In this document: positions 40,105 to 50,830 of the stretch, one piece after another
Layout of the letters: each line of letters begins with the position of its first letter
Position numbering within the stretch: the first letter of the stretch is position 1
NCBI GenBank assembly: GCA_905221615.1
Contig: CAJNDT010006124.1
Coordinates: forward strand, 929,420 to 993,419
DNA: 64,000 bases
Source: Symbiodinium sp. CCMP2592
Taxonomy: Eukaryota > Sar > Dinophyceae > Suessiales > Symbiodiniaceae
Direction: 5' to 3'
Notes under the pieces: model-generated
What the model saw: only the letters and a program-made list of their open reading frames with translations
What the model was told of the DNA's origin: nothing
Database searches by the model: none
Position numbers and translations under genes: made by a program

Positions 40105-40844
40105 CCCAGGCTGTGAGCTGTCAAACCCGACCCAAAAAAGCCCAACAACGAAGCCCACAGCCTGAAACCCGACAGCCGAAACTCCAAACACTATTGTAAG
40201 CTTGAAACCTATTGTAGGATCCTTGTTGCTTTAGTGGGATCTATAAGGCTTCCTGTAAGGGGATCTATAGGGTTTAGGGGTTTGGGGCTTGAGGGCTTAG
40301 TAGTAGAGTAGGTAGCCTTTAACCTTTTTGGGGTAGCATAGTCCCTATATAACCCCTATATAACCGAAAAGGTTAACCTTTAGTTCCCCATGATACCCGA
40401 CAAGTAGGTAGTCCAGTGAAATTCAGGGGCTCTAGTGGAGCTCATCAAGTTCATGAGTACCTTAAGCAACAAATCATGTAGCAGCTCGTCTCATGCTGAA
40501 AACAATTCATAAGCCTGAGCCTTTGCAAACCCTCATCAGGATTTGGGATTCAGGGTTTTGGGTTTTGGGGTTCAGGATTTAGTGTTCGAAACAAAATCAA
40601 ACGGTGTTAAAACACACAGCAACCCTGTGACTTCGGTAGCCGACGCATGATCTTAAATGGTTCAAGGTTTGCCACATGTCGTAAGGTACAAAAAATCTTT
40701 GTCGGACATGGTTGTTGGAGGAGAACCTCAAGCCCTGAACGCAGAACCTCAGATGCTAACACGCTAAACCCCAAACCCGCAACCAATAGCCCTGTAAACT
40801 CCAAACTCCAAGAGCCGTGAAACCCTGTAGATCCTAAAAAAGCC

Positions 40845-41000
40845 TAAGCCCTAAGGCCCTAAGGCCCTAAACCCTAAACCCTAAACCCTAAACCCTAAGG
40901 CCCTAAGGCCCTAAACCCTAAACCCTAAACCCTAAGGCCCTAAGGCCCTAAACCCTAAATCGTGAACCCTAAGGCCCTAAACCCCTAGCCCCTTAAACCC
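40845..41000. repeat. Telomere-like block with an AAGGCCCT variant
   Basis: Groups of CCCTAAA alternate with CCCTAAGG in a regular pattern of about 50 bp repeated three times, so a small higher-order repeat is present. TTTAGGG words in the other orientation follow at 41080-41220. Confidence 0.9.
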
Positions 41001-41474
41001 TAAGGCCTAAGCCCACATAAACGAAGACCCAGGAGCTCCGTCTTCGCCGTGTAATCACTGCTATTGGCCAGGCGCGAGCTGGGCTTGGAGTTTGGGGTTG
41101 TGGGTTTTAGGGTTTAGGGGTCAGGGTTTAGGGGTTTAGGGCTTTAGGGTTTAGGGATTAGGGTGTAGGGTTAGGGCTTAGGGGGTTAGGGTTTAGGGGT
41201 TGCAGGCTTTAAGGTTTCAGGCTTCCTTTACTGTGGGTAGCTGCGTGAATGGCTTGCCATGCACCCTACCTTAAGCGCCAGAAGCCTACCTTCTTGAGGA
41301 CATATATAAACACATCAGAATAAGGAACCCTGAACAAGTAGATCAATTTGGGGTTCTGGTAAAACCTAAATCCGAAACCGAACACCCAAAACCCAACCCC
41401 AAGCTCTGTTTCAATCTGACCATGCGTCCTTGAATGATTGCAGGGGCCAATCCCTTGCTCCGGGCACAAGTTAA

Positions 41475-41645
41475 ATAATATAATATAATATAATATAATA
41501 TTACATAATATAATATAATATAATATTCTATAATATAGTATAGTATAATATAAAATAATATAATATAGTATAATAGAATAGAATATAATATAATATAATA
41601 TAATATAATATAATATAATATAATAATATATATATATATATATAG
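41475..41645. repeat. (TATAA)n pentanucleotide microsatellite
   Basis: About 30 units of ATAAT/TAATA ending in (TA)n. Confidence 0.95.
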
Positions 41646-41993
41646 GGGTTTATACGAGTTTTTGGCGGGTCCTCTCGGATTGTGGTGTTTAAGGAATCAG
41701 GCTTTAGGGATGTCTGTAGGATCAGGAGAAGTTCATGGGTTCGGCTGTGGTCTTTTGAAGTGCGGGCTCGTCACCCTCCCACCCCCCCCACCCACCCTCC
41801 TTGGGCTCCAAAGAAGAAACAGAATCAAAGGGCACCGAGTGTGGCAAGGTAGAGTTTATGACCATGCTAAGGGCTCTGATCAATCATAAACTTGAGACTC
41901 GCGCTAAACTTCAAGCTCTGACATCAACATTCTACAGCCTCGCTGCAGAAGACAGCTGGCAGATTCGAAAAGGGCCATGAAAGAAATTACAAT

Positions 41994-42292
41994 AGGGGCC
42001 TAAATAATTGCCAACACTAGTTTGGGGGCTCCTTATAATAATTATGATACAGCGGGCCCCCAAACCTTATTCTGCTTATTACGGCCCCGGCCCCGATATC
42101 ATAGTACTCTTATAGATCCCTTATAGTACCGCTTATAGACCCCTTTAAAGGAACCCTTTCCATTGCCATTGAAAGCCTCTACTAAACCCTTATAGTAGCC
42201 CTTATAGACCCCTTTACAAGGACCCCTTTAAAGTAACCCCCTATAGAGCCCTTTAAAATGACTCCTTTAAAGGAGCCCCAATGGGCCCCTAG
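41994..42292. mobile_element. Family P element with long tail
   Basis: AGGGGCCTAAATAATTGCC opens it. The tail has TATAGACCCCTTTAAAGG repeats and closes at TGGGCCCCTAGA, as in the copy at 28172-28371. Confidence 0.65.
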
Positions 42293-42295
42293 ATT

Positions 42296-42400
42296 ATGGA
42301 AAAGGTTCGCTTCGAGTCCAAGATCAGAGCTGTTGGGCAGCTCATCCTCGACCGGGAACTGAACGGCCAAGGGCTGATGATGGACACCCTTTTGCTATAG
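42296..42400 (+). CDS. Candidate terminal exon after a family P element
   Basis: ATG 42296 to TAG 42398: MEKVRFESKIRAVGQLILDR then ELNGQGLMMDTLLL. It starts three bases after the element's closing GGGCCCCTA, as the exon at 28372 does. The helix-like, charged composition is protein-like. The upstream exon is uncertain. Confidence 0.3.
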   Translation: MEKVRFESKIRAVGQLILDRELNGQGLMMDTLLL

Positions 42401-42767
42401 TATAGAAAATTCAAGAGAAGTTTTTTTTTTCAAAGAAATATGTATATATATATATAGTATTGTTCTAAGGGGGGGTATGGTTTTGCATTTATACCTTTCC
42501 TTATTGGCTGTAAACTCAACTTTTCAACTTTTGGGGTTCTTGTATCACAGGGATTCAGGGTAACCATAGTCTCCTTAGGAATTATTTTTTATGTTTGTTC
42601 ATCCAAAACCCAAGAGAATATTAAGCACATGGCTTATTATGGTTCTAAGGGAGGTATAGTTTTGAGTAGCTGTCTGGTTAAATCATGAGGACCCTTAGGG
42701 GGGCAGGGGTGAGGGGTGTAGGGGACTAGACTTCTTTAAATAGGCCTTATCAGAACCTGATTGAGAC

Positions 42768-42846
42768 ACCCTGGCCCTATAACCCCAACATATCAGGATT
42801 CATATAAGGAACCCTAGTAAAGGCCTAAGGTTTCTTAATCAGGTAG
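42768..42846. mobile_element. Family J element, short copy
   Basis: GAACCTGATTGAGACACCC faces AAGGTTTCTTAATCAGGT. Confidence 0.75.
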
Positions 42847-42865
42847 CAGTCTGATTAACCCTCTG

Positions 42866-42975
42866 GTGCTTAGTAGGGAATGGGGGAATGGATTATGGGA
42901 ACTACTAGTGGGGATTGTATAGGGACTACGTTCGGGATCCATTCCCCCATTCCCTGCTAAGTAACTCCCTGCTTA
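42866..42975. mobile_element. Family F-like element
   Basis: TGGTGCTTAGTAGGGAATGG faces CCATTCCCTGCTAAGTAACTC, about 95 bp. Confidence 0.7.
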
Positions 42976-43069
42976 GCGATTTGGCTCAGGGCTTTCCGGT
43001 TTTCCGCAGGGTGCAGTGTTTTGACTAAGTTTCAGGAGGTTTGTGGCAGCTCTGCCATAGCCCTAAGGC

Positions 43070-43172
43070 TCCATGTGCCCATATAGTTTTGTACTTAGGC
43101 CCACTTCGGCTTTAAAGTACCTATATAGGGACCCCGTTTAACGCTTAAGTATCTACTGCATGGGGCCTTTTG
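43070..43172. mobile_element. Family D element
   Basis: AAGGCTCCATGTGCCCATATAG faces a decayed GCATGGGGCCTTT. Confidence 0.65.
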
Positions 43173-43664
43173 GTAGGGTGTCGTTTTCAATTTTCGATTT
43201 TGGGATTCTAGGTTAACGGGCGCACGGCGCCGCGTGGTTTGCATGGCTTCAGCGACGAAGCCCTGACCGTGAAAGATAGGAAAACCCTAGTGCCTAGTAC
43301 CCTTTGCCCTTTTTAGTTGGTAGGAAAAAGGGTACCCTTATTGTAAAGGGGCAACTCAGGAACCTAGACCCGGTGGGGTGTGTCCGTGCGCATTGCAGTT
43401 GTATGATGTGTCACGGCGCAGCTTTAAGATCCTGAAACCACCGACGTCTCGATGAACTCTGCGCCCACCCCGCGCCCCCGATGTCCTACAACCCTGAAGC
43501 CAGTTATGATCGACACGTATACACCAAATGGGAAAGTTATGGATGCGTGGAATCGGGGTTCTTGCCGAGCAGGTCTCCGATATCCTACTACTCGGATCTG
43601 CTATAACCAGGGACTTCTTCCCAAAGAAAAGCCCCCTGCAAAGAAAAGCCCCTGCCCAGGATAG

Positions 43665-43993
43665 TGCCGGTGGCAATTTCGGAGAGCGCTTCCGCTACCA
43701 GCTGCTAGGTTCTTGTTAAGGAGTTTCTTTTTAAGTTACCAAAACAAAGTTCAATATAGTAAATCAGATGGGCTTCTTTATTATGGTAACTTAAATGAAA
43801 CCCCTTAGTCTATATATATATTCTATCATATGGTTTCTTCCCCTTAACAAGAACCCAGGCTGAGCGAATCCAGCTATGCTTCCGAGCCTTGCGAGAGAGA
43901 AGACTCTTTGATCCAGGAGGTCTTCTGAAACTTTTTCCAGCTTTCACCTTCGTTTTAAAAGCATACCTCAAAGCTGGGGAGACTCTAGGGTTG
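43665..43993 (+). CDS. Two-exon candidate split by a family N element
   Basis: Exon 2 (43859-43993) is the stronger part: AERIQLCFRALRERRLFDPG, then LLKLFPAFTFVLKAYLKAGE and TLGL, ending where a family B element begins. Exon 1 is short (43665-43700, RWQFRRALPLP). The join CTACCA|GCTGC to ACCCAG|GCTG is a GC-AG intron of 158 nt, with donor and acceptor placed relative to the N ends much as at 30737-30967. No family is recognised; the basic, leucine-rich helix pattern suggests a soluble helical domain. Confidence 0.35.
43706..43857. mobile_element. Family N element
   Basis: GGTTCTTGTTAAGGAG faces CCCCTTAACAAGAACC, with internal TTTTTAAGTTACC and GGTAACTTAAATG also paired. Confidence 0.8.
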
Positions 43994-44105
43994 ACTTGGA
44001 GGTTCATGGGACTTAGCAACTACAGTCATAAGTACCTTAACTGGGGTTATAACTAGTTATAGGTATAGTTACCTTAATCATAACCGTAGTTACCCCTAAG
44101 TAGGG
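43994..44105. mobile_element. Family B element, right end decayed
   Basis: ACTTGGAGGTTCATGGGACTT opens it and TTATAAC/TAGTTAC repeats fill it. The right TIR is replaced by CCCTAAGTAGGGATTC. Confidence 0.65.
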
Positions 44106-44172
44106 ATTCATAAGGGTTCCTTTAAACGGATCCGTCAAGGTACTATACGGGATCCATTAGGGTTTAGGGTAT

Positions 44173-44265
44173 ACCTGAGGATCCAACAACCTACTATTTT
44201 AGGGGTTAAGCCCTATAATAGGGGTCATAACCTATTATTTTGTAGGGTTTGGGGATACAGGTAAA
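44173..44265. mobile_element. Family E element
   Basis: ACCTGAGGATCCAACAACC faces GTAGGGTTTGGGGATACAGGT. Confidence 0.8.
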
Positions 44266-44943
44266 CTTTTTTTAATAGATATCGTATAGGAACCCCTTTA
44301 GGAGCACTGTAGATGACCAGAAACTACCGATCCCTATGGTAAGATCTTCTGCCTAAGCCGTAAACCCTAACTAATCTGGGCGCTACGCCCCGGCAACCTG
44401 AAACCTAGTCTCCAAAACGGCCTCAGCCACAAGAGCCCACGACTCTAATATGGGGCTCCTTGTAAGTGGTCTTTAAGGGGTACTACAAGGATCTATGGGG
44501 GTAGCTATAATATGAGAGGCCTTTATAATCAGAATAGGGTTTTGATGACAATTACTCATAGATATAAATAATAGGGAAGTATTGGTAAGGACCCTATATA
44601 GCATAGCATTCCAGCTGCCAATCGCCGCAGCACACGGCCCGCACCGACCGGACTTGGCAAACAGAGCAACCGGCAAAGTATATGTATATGTATATGTGTA
44701 TATATATATATATATATTAATGATAAGTGTGAACAAGGCATTGGTTGCCGTCCACTGGCATGGAATGGGTTTGCATTGATCCGAACGATGCCATGTTGGC
44801 CAACTTGGGTTGCCAAGGGCATCGGCGTCGTGCTCTTAAGGTGGTTCATCACCTCCCACCTCTTCTATCCTAGACGATCTATGTAGATGGACCCTCTGGG
44901 TATCTTTCGGGGCTAAGCCCTGCTCCTTGCACTTTTTTGTTTG

Positions 44944-45178
44944 GAGGCAAGCAGACTCAAGCGAAGCTTCAGAGTTTTAATTTGCCTAGGATGCCCAGTA
45001 GTACCCTTATTCCCTTTTTGTAGTCCTAGGTTCCTTATAAAGTTACCCAATACCAAAAAGAGAGGCCTTTTTATTCTTAGGTTACTGGGTATCCTAGTTG
45101 CTTGCCGGCGGAGAAAGTCCACCCACAGAGCCCAAGAAGCGTTCAGTTGCCGTTCTATACTACAGCGACCCTGAACCC
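44944..45178 (+). CDS. Open frame interrupted by a family A element
   Basis: Removing the A element and one copy of its TTGC duplication joins GGKQTQAKLQSFNLLAGGES to PPTEPKKRSVAVLYYSDPEP and a stop within a CCCTAA word. Frame continuity across a precise excision suggests the element landed in coding sequence. I could not find a splice pair that gives the same frame, so this may be a recently broken gene rather than an intron. Confidence 0.3.
44986..45097. mobile_element. Family A element with TTGC duplication
   Basis: CTAGGATGCCCAGTAGTACC faces GGTTACTGGGTATCCTAG. TTGC lies at 44982-44985 and 45098-45101. Confidence 0.9.
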
Positions 45179-45322
45179 TAAACCCTATACCCTAAACCCC
45201 TCAACCCTGAAACACTAAACCCTAAACCCTACAGCCTCTTTGACCCTAATCTTCCCTTCCACCCAATGCTTAAGACCCCAAGCCTTTTTTCGATCGGAGC
45301 TCCACCAGAACCCTGAGCCCTG

Positions 45323-45441
45323 CTTGGAGGTTCATGGGACTTAGTAAATACGGTTATAATTTTGGTAACTATAATTACAACTAGTTATAACCCCAGTTAA
45401 GGTACTTATAACTGGAGTTACTAAGTCCCATGAACCTCCAG
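45323..45441. mobile_element. Family B element
   Basis: CTTGGAGGTTCATGGGACTT faces AAGTCCCATGAACCTCCAG. Confidence 0.85.
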
Positions 45442-45513
45442 GTAGATAGTGTCATAGATTTCACGGCGAAGTAGGTTCTTCTGCAGGCGACTCTTAAATG
45501 GGAAGCCCAACAC

Positions 45514-45732
45514 TGGGTTCTTGCTAGGGATATATGCTTGGGTTCCTGAGTGGTGCCCTTATCATTTTGCGGTCTCCATATTAAAACAGAATATTAGGAA
45601 CCAGGGTACCCGTTTTATAGAGGGGCTATTCAGGAACCGAGTATGTTTAAGTTACCATCAAAGGGATTCAAAGTACATAGTTTGTGATCCTTATATGGTC
45701 ACCTAGATCAAAACGTTTCTTAGCAAGAGCAC
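45514..45732. mobile_element. Family N element, long copy
   Basis: GGGTTCTTGCTAGGGA faces TTTCTTAGCAAGAGC. The interior has AGGAACCAGGGTACCC and GGGCTATTCAGGAACC. Confidence 0.6.
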
Positions 45733-46045
45733 ATCAGAGAATTTTCTTGTATATAACACCCTCAGGGGAAATCCAAGATCCTCTTCAGATCGTTCAGGGC
45801 CCTTTGGCTTGAGTCCCTAGGCCGGCAGGGCGATGGGTTTGGGGCGTAGGCAGTCAAATTGGGATGGCAAGATCCGGTCGTGTGAAGACGTTGAAGGCTT
45901 TAGGGTTTGGGGCTTTGGTTTCAGGGGCTTGGGGATTCTGTGGTTTTAGGCGCAGGGTTTAGGGCTTTGGGTTGTAGGATTCCTTCGACCCTAAAAAGGG
46001 CGACAACCCCGGTCTTCTCGCTGCCAGCAGCCCTGTATATAGCCC

Positions 46046-46148
46046 CAGAGTATGGTTTGATGTTTGGCATGTAAACGAAGACCCCTGAAATCCTAAACCC
46101 TACGTATAATGTATATACCCATAGTTGCCAAACATACAAACACCATAG
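46046..46148. mobile_element. Lone inverted-repeat element
   Basis: ATGGTTTGATGTTTGGCA faces TGCCAAACATACAAACACCAT. Confidence 0.65.
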
Positions 46149-46327
46149 TCCTAGACCCTAGAATGCGGCAAGCCCGAAAATCCCAATCCCCCAAAGCCAT
46201 ACCTACACACCCAAAGAAGGTAAAATAATGGCCCAACCCCAGGAAATGGCTATTATTCTCCATAGGTTCGGGGTCCAGGTAGGCCTTAATCCGAAGACAG
46301 ACTGCCAGTAGTTGGAGTGATATAGAC

Positions 46328-46448
46328 TACAGGGTTCTTATTAAAGATTTTAATATGAGTAACCATAATATGGGATCTATAGCAAGTAAGATGATTGTTT
46401 CTTAATTTTTGGTAACTTAAATTCAATCCCTTAAGAAGAGCCAAGTTA
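46328..46448. mobile_element. Family N element
   Basis: GGGTTCTTATTAAAG faces CCCTTAAGAAGAGCC, with TTTTTGGTAACTTAAATTC as in the copy at 43706. Confidence 0.65.
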
Positions 46449-46628
46449 TTGCGTTATCGCTCCGGGGTCTCTCTTGGGGTCTCTTATTTTACAATCACCT
46501 ACCAGGAAAGGGATGTTAGGTCTTTCGGGTTAATTATGGGGTTTCGGGCTTTCGGGGTTGATGGTTGTTTGCAGGGCTATAATAGCGTTACTGTTGTCAG
46601 GAAAAACCCTATTCAAACCTGTAAGATG

Positions 46629-46749
46629 CTTGGAAGGGCAGGGGACTTAGTAAGTAGGTCATAAGTAGGGTTATAATTGGGGTAACTCCATTAAGGGTAC
46701 TTATAACTCTACTTATAAACTACTTACTAAGTCCCCTGCCCTTCCAAGT
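46629..46749. mobile_element. Family B element, GCCC subtype
   Basis: CTTGGAAGGGCAGGGGACTT faces AAGTCCCCTGCCCTTCCAAG, a near-perfect 20-bp inverted repeat. Confidence 0.9.
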
Positions 46750-46838
46750 GAGTGATTGAGGCAGTCCGCGCAAACACCTCCTACTCCTTATCCCCGGGAG
46801 TCGCATCGAGCTCAGCCCCGCACCGGCTTGAAATCTAG

Positions 46839-46997
46839 GATTCAGACTCCGGCGCTTCGGGATATAAGGATGCTTCTTCGGTTCGCCGTTCTATGGTTTT
46901 TCAAGAAAAGCGGAGCTGTAGGATGCTGGTTAATGAAGAGCAGCAGGAGCTTGCACTTTTTGATTTTTTTGAAGGGGGGGCTTTGCATTGGCTTTAA
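46839..46997 (+). CDS. Candidate exon, acidic C-terminus
   Basis: The frame is open from a TAG to TAA 46995-46997: DASSVRRSMVFQEKRSCRML, then VNEEQQELALFDFFEGGALH. Acidic and helical; an alternative frame is also open. Unsupported by splice sites. Confidence 0.25.
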   Translation, partial: DSDSGASGYKDASSVRRSMVFQEKRSCRMLVNEEQQELALFDFFEGGALHWL

Positions 46998-47129
46998 CCT
47001 TCGCTCCTTTTTCGTTTGCAGAATTTGGGGAAACTAGTTACTAGACGTAGGTCGCAGTCGTGGTCGCACTCGCAGTCGTAATGGGGCTTCAGGGCCCAGG
47101 CGCCAGCGCTCTAACCTCTACATACTGGA

Positions 47130-47240
47130 ACACAGAGATTCCAATATCCCTGGGTTAAGGAATATTCTTTAAATCTTGTTGGAGACCCCACTGTTATTTA
47201 GATTAAGGCATATACAATATATTTATTAGAGTCTCTGGGG
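47130..47240. mobile_element. Family I element
   Basis: CACAGAGATTCCAATATCCC faces TATTAGAGTCTCTGGGG. Confidence 0.75.
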
Positions 47241-47344
47241 TTCATGGTCGCTACAAATCGTAGGTTAATTTCTACAGTGACCTCTACGTGAGCAAGACAC
47301 GGTGCCGTTTCGTTCGACAGCCGCTCGAACACTTGCAACCCCAG

Positions 47345-47462
47345 CTAGGCCTGTGGCCCAAAACGCTACGAAATAGCAGGTTACGACCCCCGAAACCCTA
47401 AACCCTACCTTAATCACAGGGGAGAACCCTTAAAAACCGGTAGGGTTTTCGGATCTTTAGGG
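47345..47462. mobile_element. Family E element with a telomere-like insertion
   Basis: GCCTGTGGCCCAAAACGCTAC opens it and GGTAGGGTTTTCGGATC closes it. CCGAAACCCTAAACCCTACC sits in the middle, where other copies have none. Confidence 0.7.
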
Positions 47463-47578
47463 TTTATATTTAAAAAAACACAGTTCACGAAGCCCCACAG
47501 TCCTCTTGCAGCTGCCTCCAAGCCCTGCCTGGACCCTTAAGAAACCTACCCCTTCAGGGCTCCTTAGGATGATTTCCT

Positions 47579-47579
<1 letters not shown>

Positions 47580-47611
<32 letters not shown>

Positions 47612-47612
47612 A
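47580..47612. repeat. (TA)n microsatellite
   Basis: Fifteen or more TA units. Confidence 0.95.
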
Positions 47613-48663
47613 GTCATTGAAAAAGGTCGGTTATTCGGACCCTGCAGCCCTAAACCGGGACCCCAGGTAACTACTGTCTTAAACCAACATAGGAATGTCA
47701 GACCCTTTGCAGCGAAGTTTGGGGTCCTGGTAAACCCTAAGCCCTACAACTCTAACCTCTAAAACCTTAAACCCTAAAGCCTACAACCTAAACCCCTCAA
47801 CCCTAAATCCTAAACCCTAAAGCCTACAACCCCAAACCACAAATCCCAAAAACCTGGAGCCCTGAACCCTGAGGCCAAGGGCCCCCTAAAGGTGGTGCCC
47901 GGGAGCCCAGGCCATCAGCTACGGAGTCCTATTGCCCAGGGGTCCATGTAGCGAAGTAGTATATACTTTGGGCTAAGGTTTAAGGCCAATGTATTTTCTA
48001 TTTGGTTACATGGATGCTTAGGGAGTGTTTTTTGTTCAAGGCTCACTAGGTTGGATGGGGCTTTGAAGTTTTAGCTGGGTCGTATGGGGCAATACACTGT
48101 CTGGAGTCTACTGGATTAAAGGGTTCAGGGTTTGGGATCTATCATTGGTGTTACGGGGTGAAGGTGTTAACATATTACCCTAAACCCGCAGCCCAAGCCA
48201 CACACCTACACCCTAACTGTAGGGTCGTGGTTTACACTTGACCTCAGGGTTGTATATCATGGGCGGCCCGGATGTTGTCGGATTTTCGCGCATGATGACG
48301 TTGTTGTCGTGTGTTGCGCTAGTCTCCTTGTGCTCATACATGTGTTGTTGTTATTTTGATGGTGCAAGTGTCTTTCTTGACACAAGATTTACGGCATCCG
48401 GATGTTCGAGGCTCCAGCAGTTCGGTCCTAAGATTTGGGGTGAGTTGTCCTTTATAGTATTTTGTTGCGAGTTGACTGGTGCTCACACCTGCCAGGGACT
48501 TTTGTAGGATGATTTCGTGTCGTCTCTTTTGTTCGTAGCAGAGCGCGAATGCTACAACATCTGATGTTGAATTGCCCTTAAGTGCTATTTCTGAGCATGA
48601 AAGCACGTTGTGTGCGATGTCCATCCGTGTTCGATCTCGTAAACCCCAACAAGTTTGACTGCC

Positions 48664-48846
48664 TCAATAGTACTTTGCAATAGCATTCCTTCGGTCTAAA
48701 CTTGTAGCAATCACACAGCGCCCCTCTGTTACATAAAGATCCTCAACTCTGAAAGCAGCAGGCCGCAGCATGCCCCATCCCAGTGTAGATAGTCTCTGAA
48801 CAAGATTCTTAGCCTCTAGAGTTGCGATCGCGTCTAGGACTCCTGC
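48664..48846 (-). CDS. Candidate minus-strand terminal exon
   Basis: Reading leftwards, after GGTCTTGCAG| the frame is VLDAIATLEAKNLVQRLSTL, then RPAAFRVEDLYVTEGRCVIA and ends AIAKYY with TGA. Composition is good and the acceptor is plausible. It is one of few minus-strand candidates; a second antisense frame lies at 48334-48624. The family is unknown. Confidence 0.3.
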   Translation of the reverse strand, partial: AGVLDAIATLEAKNLVQRLSTLGWGMLRPAAFRVEDLYVTEGRCVIATSLDRRNAIAKYY

Positions 48847-49141
48847 AAGACCGAAACACCCTCGAGCTCTGAACGCCAAGCAACAAAAAAAGGCATGCCT
48901 CAAGCCCACATCTTGAGATCTTAAGCCCTCAGCTCTTGCCCCAAACCCCGCACCCGAAATGAAACCCCAAACCCTCAACCTCAACCCAGGATTGGGCCCG
49001 TCACGCTGCCCCAAGACCCGGGTGAGGCTCTCTTGAAGGGGCAGGCCGCTCTGCACGAGGAGAAATGTGACTAACATATGGGTCTGTTAAAGGATTCTTT
49101 GCAGCTTTACATGAGGACACTGTACGGGTACCATTGCGGGT

Positions 49142-49498
49142 TCAGGGCCGTGGGTTTGTACACTGGTGTTCAAGAACTGTTTTGTTCATGTTGGGTATTG
49201 TTTGGTTTGTAGATTTGTGGGATGTTGTGTTTGAGGTTTGAGGTTCAAACGTTTCGGGTTCAGGTACTGTTACAAGGTCACATATAGGGTTCTCTGAAGC
49301 ACGATTCTCTTTGGAGTCCTTACTGTGAAGACTTGCAAGTTCTTCCTCCCCGCTGTAGTCTTGGATCTTGTGGGGCTTGCAATCGGCTGCCAAGTTTGAA
49401 GCTGCTGAAAGACTCGCTAAAAAAATCTGAAACGCTTGCTCAACACTCCGAAACCCTCTCGAAGTCTTGCCGTAAACTCTAAACCCAAGAAAACCCAA
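49142..49498 (-). CDS. Minus-strand open frame, doubtful
   Basis: 118 codons, with SVEQAFQIFLASLSAASNLA and a hydrophilic Thr/Asn/Pro-rich C-terminus. The N-terminal part overlaps telomere-like words. It may be an exon or chance. Confidence 0.2.
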   Translation of the reverse strand: MGFLGFRVYGKTSRGFRSVEQAFQIFLASLSAASNLAADCKPHKIQDYSGEEELASLHSKDSKENRASENPICDLVTVPEPETFEPQTSNTTSHKSTNQTIPNMNKTVLEHQCTNPRP

Positions 49499-49662
49499 AC
49501 CCCCAAAGTCTCAACCCCTAGCAGCAAGTCCCCAAGCTACCCTCTATGAGGACTCCATTATACCCTAAATAGCCACTATTAAGTACCATAACGGGTCTGT
49601 TAAAGGGCACTTGGGGGGTGCTGGTAAACCCTGTACCTTGACAAAATTACCTTGACAAAATT

Positions 49663-49775
49663 CTAGGATGCCCAGTAGTAACCTTATTCCCTTTTTGTAG
49701 TCCTAGGTTCCTTATAAAGTTACCCAATAGCCAAAAACAGAGGCCTTTTTATTCTTAGGTTACTGGGTATCCTAG
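49663..49775. mobile_element. Family A element with AAATT duplication
   Basis: CTAGGATGCCCAGTAG faces TTACTGGGTATCCTAG. AAATT is on both sides. Confidence 0.9.
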
Positions 49776-49823
49776 AAATTGGAGACCCTGGATCCTCAGC
49801 CCTAAGCCTTCGTCCTACTCCGA

Positions 49824-49916
49824 AAGGCTCCATGTACCTTTCTAGTAGATACTTAAACCTCAAAGGGGTCTCTAGGTTCTAAGTATATACTATATTAGGG
49901 TACATATATCCTTGGG
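49824..49916. mobile_element. Family D element
   Basis: AAGGCTCCATGTACCTTTC opens it and GGGTACATATATCCTT closes it. Confidence 0.7.
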
Positions 49917-49967
49917 GTCTGGAAGTCACCAACTATGCGGGACAAACGAAATCCCACTGTTGACTAC

Positions 49968-50077
49968 TATTGGGGGCTAAACAATTGCCAGTGCTGTTAT
50001 TCTTTCTTCTGGGGGGGTCCTTATGATAACTGTAGTATAACGGACCCCAAAACCCTGTTATACAACATTAATGAGGC
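49968..50077. mobile_element. Family P element
   Basis: GGGGGCTAAACAATTGCC, GGGGGTCCTTATGATAACTG and ATTAATGAGGCCC mark the family. Confidence 0.65.
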
Positions 50078-50080
50078 CCT

Positions 50081-50317
50081 ATGTTAAGCATGTTTCACAG
50101 TAATGACATCCGAGCTTCCACATCAGCTTCTCATGGCCTTTACAAACGCACTCAACATTTTCGCAAGGTGGCGATTAAGAACTCCAAGGGGGAGCCGGTT
50201 GCCTGCATTGCGCTGGACATCGATGCCGGTGGCCTAGCTGCTGGGTTCGGGCCTGGAAGGCTCAGGCATGATGCTGCCCTGGGCTCTGTTTTTGAGGGTT
50301 CAATGGCGCCTTACTGA
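50081..50317 (+). CDS. Open frame, unknown
   Basis: 78 codons. The middle, FRKVAIKNSKGEPVACIALD followed by IDAGGLAAGFG, is protein-like. It follows a P element immediately, as at 28372 and 42296. No domain assigned. Confidence 0.25.
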   Translation: MLSMFHSNDIRASTSASHGLYKRTQHFRKVAIKNSKGEPVACIALDIDAGGLAAGFGPGRLRHDAALGSVFEGSMAPY

Positions 50318-50570
50318 TTCTGCACTGTTTCTTGGATGACAACAATACCACCCCGTGGTTTACTACTGTGGTTGTTGTATGCACGAAACTGATACCAGCC
50401 GCTTCACGCTTTCTGTTGCCATGACTGCCGTTCTCAATCACCAGGTCGTTTCAAACGTATTGTCTTCTCATGAGGTGCCTTTGGCGGTGGCCAGCTCGCC
50501 ACAGGATCGGAAAGAAGCTCTTAGTAGTAGAAAAAGTAACCTTTAACTTACAATCCCTACACAGTCTACA

Positions 50571-50680
50571 TGGGAGTTTCCGAAAATTAGGGGTGCCTTA
50601 GTTGGGGGGTCCCCTTAATCTTTAGGAACCTACTGTTTAAGGGTACTATATTAGGGTCCCCTATTTCCGGAAAACACCCA
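50571..50680. mobile_element. Family C element
   Basis: TGGGAGTTTCCGAAAATTAG faces CTATTTCCGGAAAACACCCA. Confidence 0.8.
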
Positions 50681-50689
50681 CCTAGTCCC

Positions 50690-50830
50690 AAAAGTTCAGA
50701 AACCCTAAACCCCTAAACCCTAAACCTTCAACCCTAAACCACTAAACCCTAAACCCCTAAACCCTATCCCCTAAACCCCTCAACCCTAAACCCTAAACCT
50801 TCAACCCTAAACCCCTAAACCCTCGGGGCT
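50690..50830. repeat. Telomere-like CCCTAAA block
   Basis: C-rich units with CCCCTAAA and CCTTCAA variants; a G-rich block follows at 50935-51005 after a T(20)/G(9) tract at 50888-50920. Confidence 0.9.
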
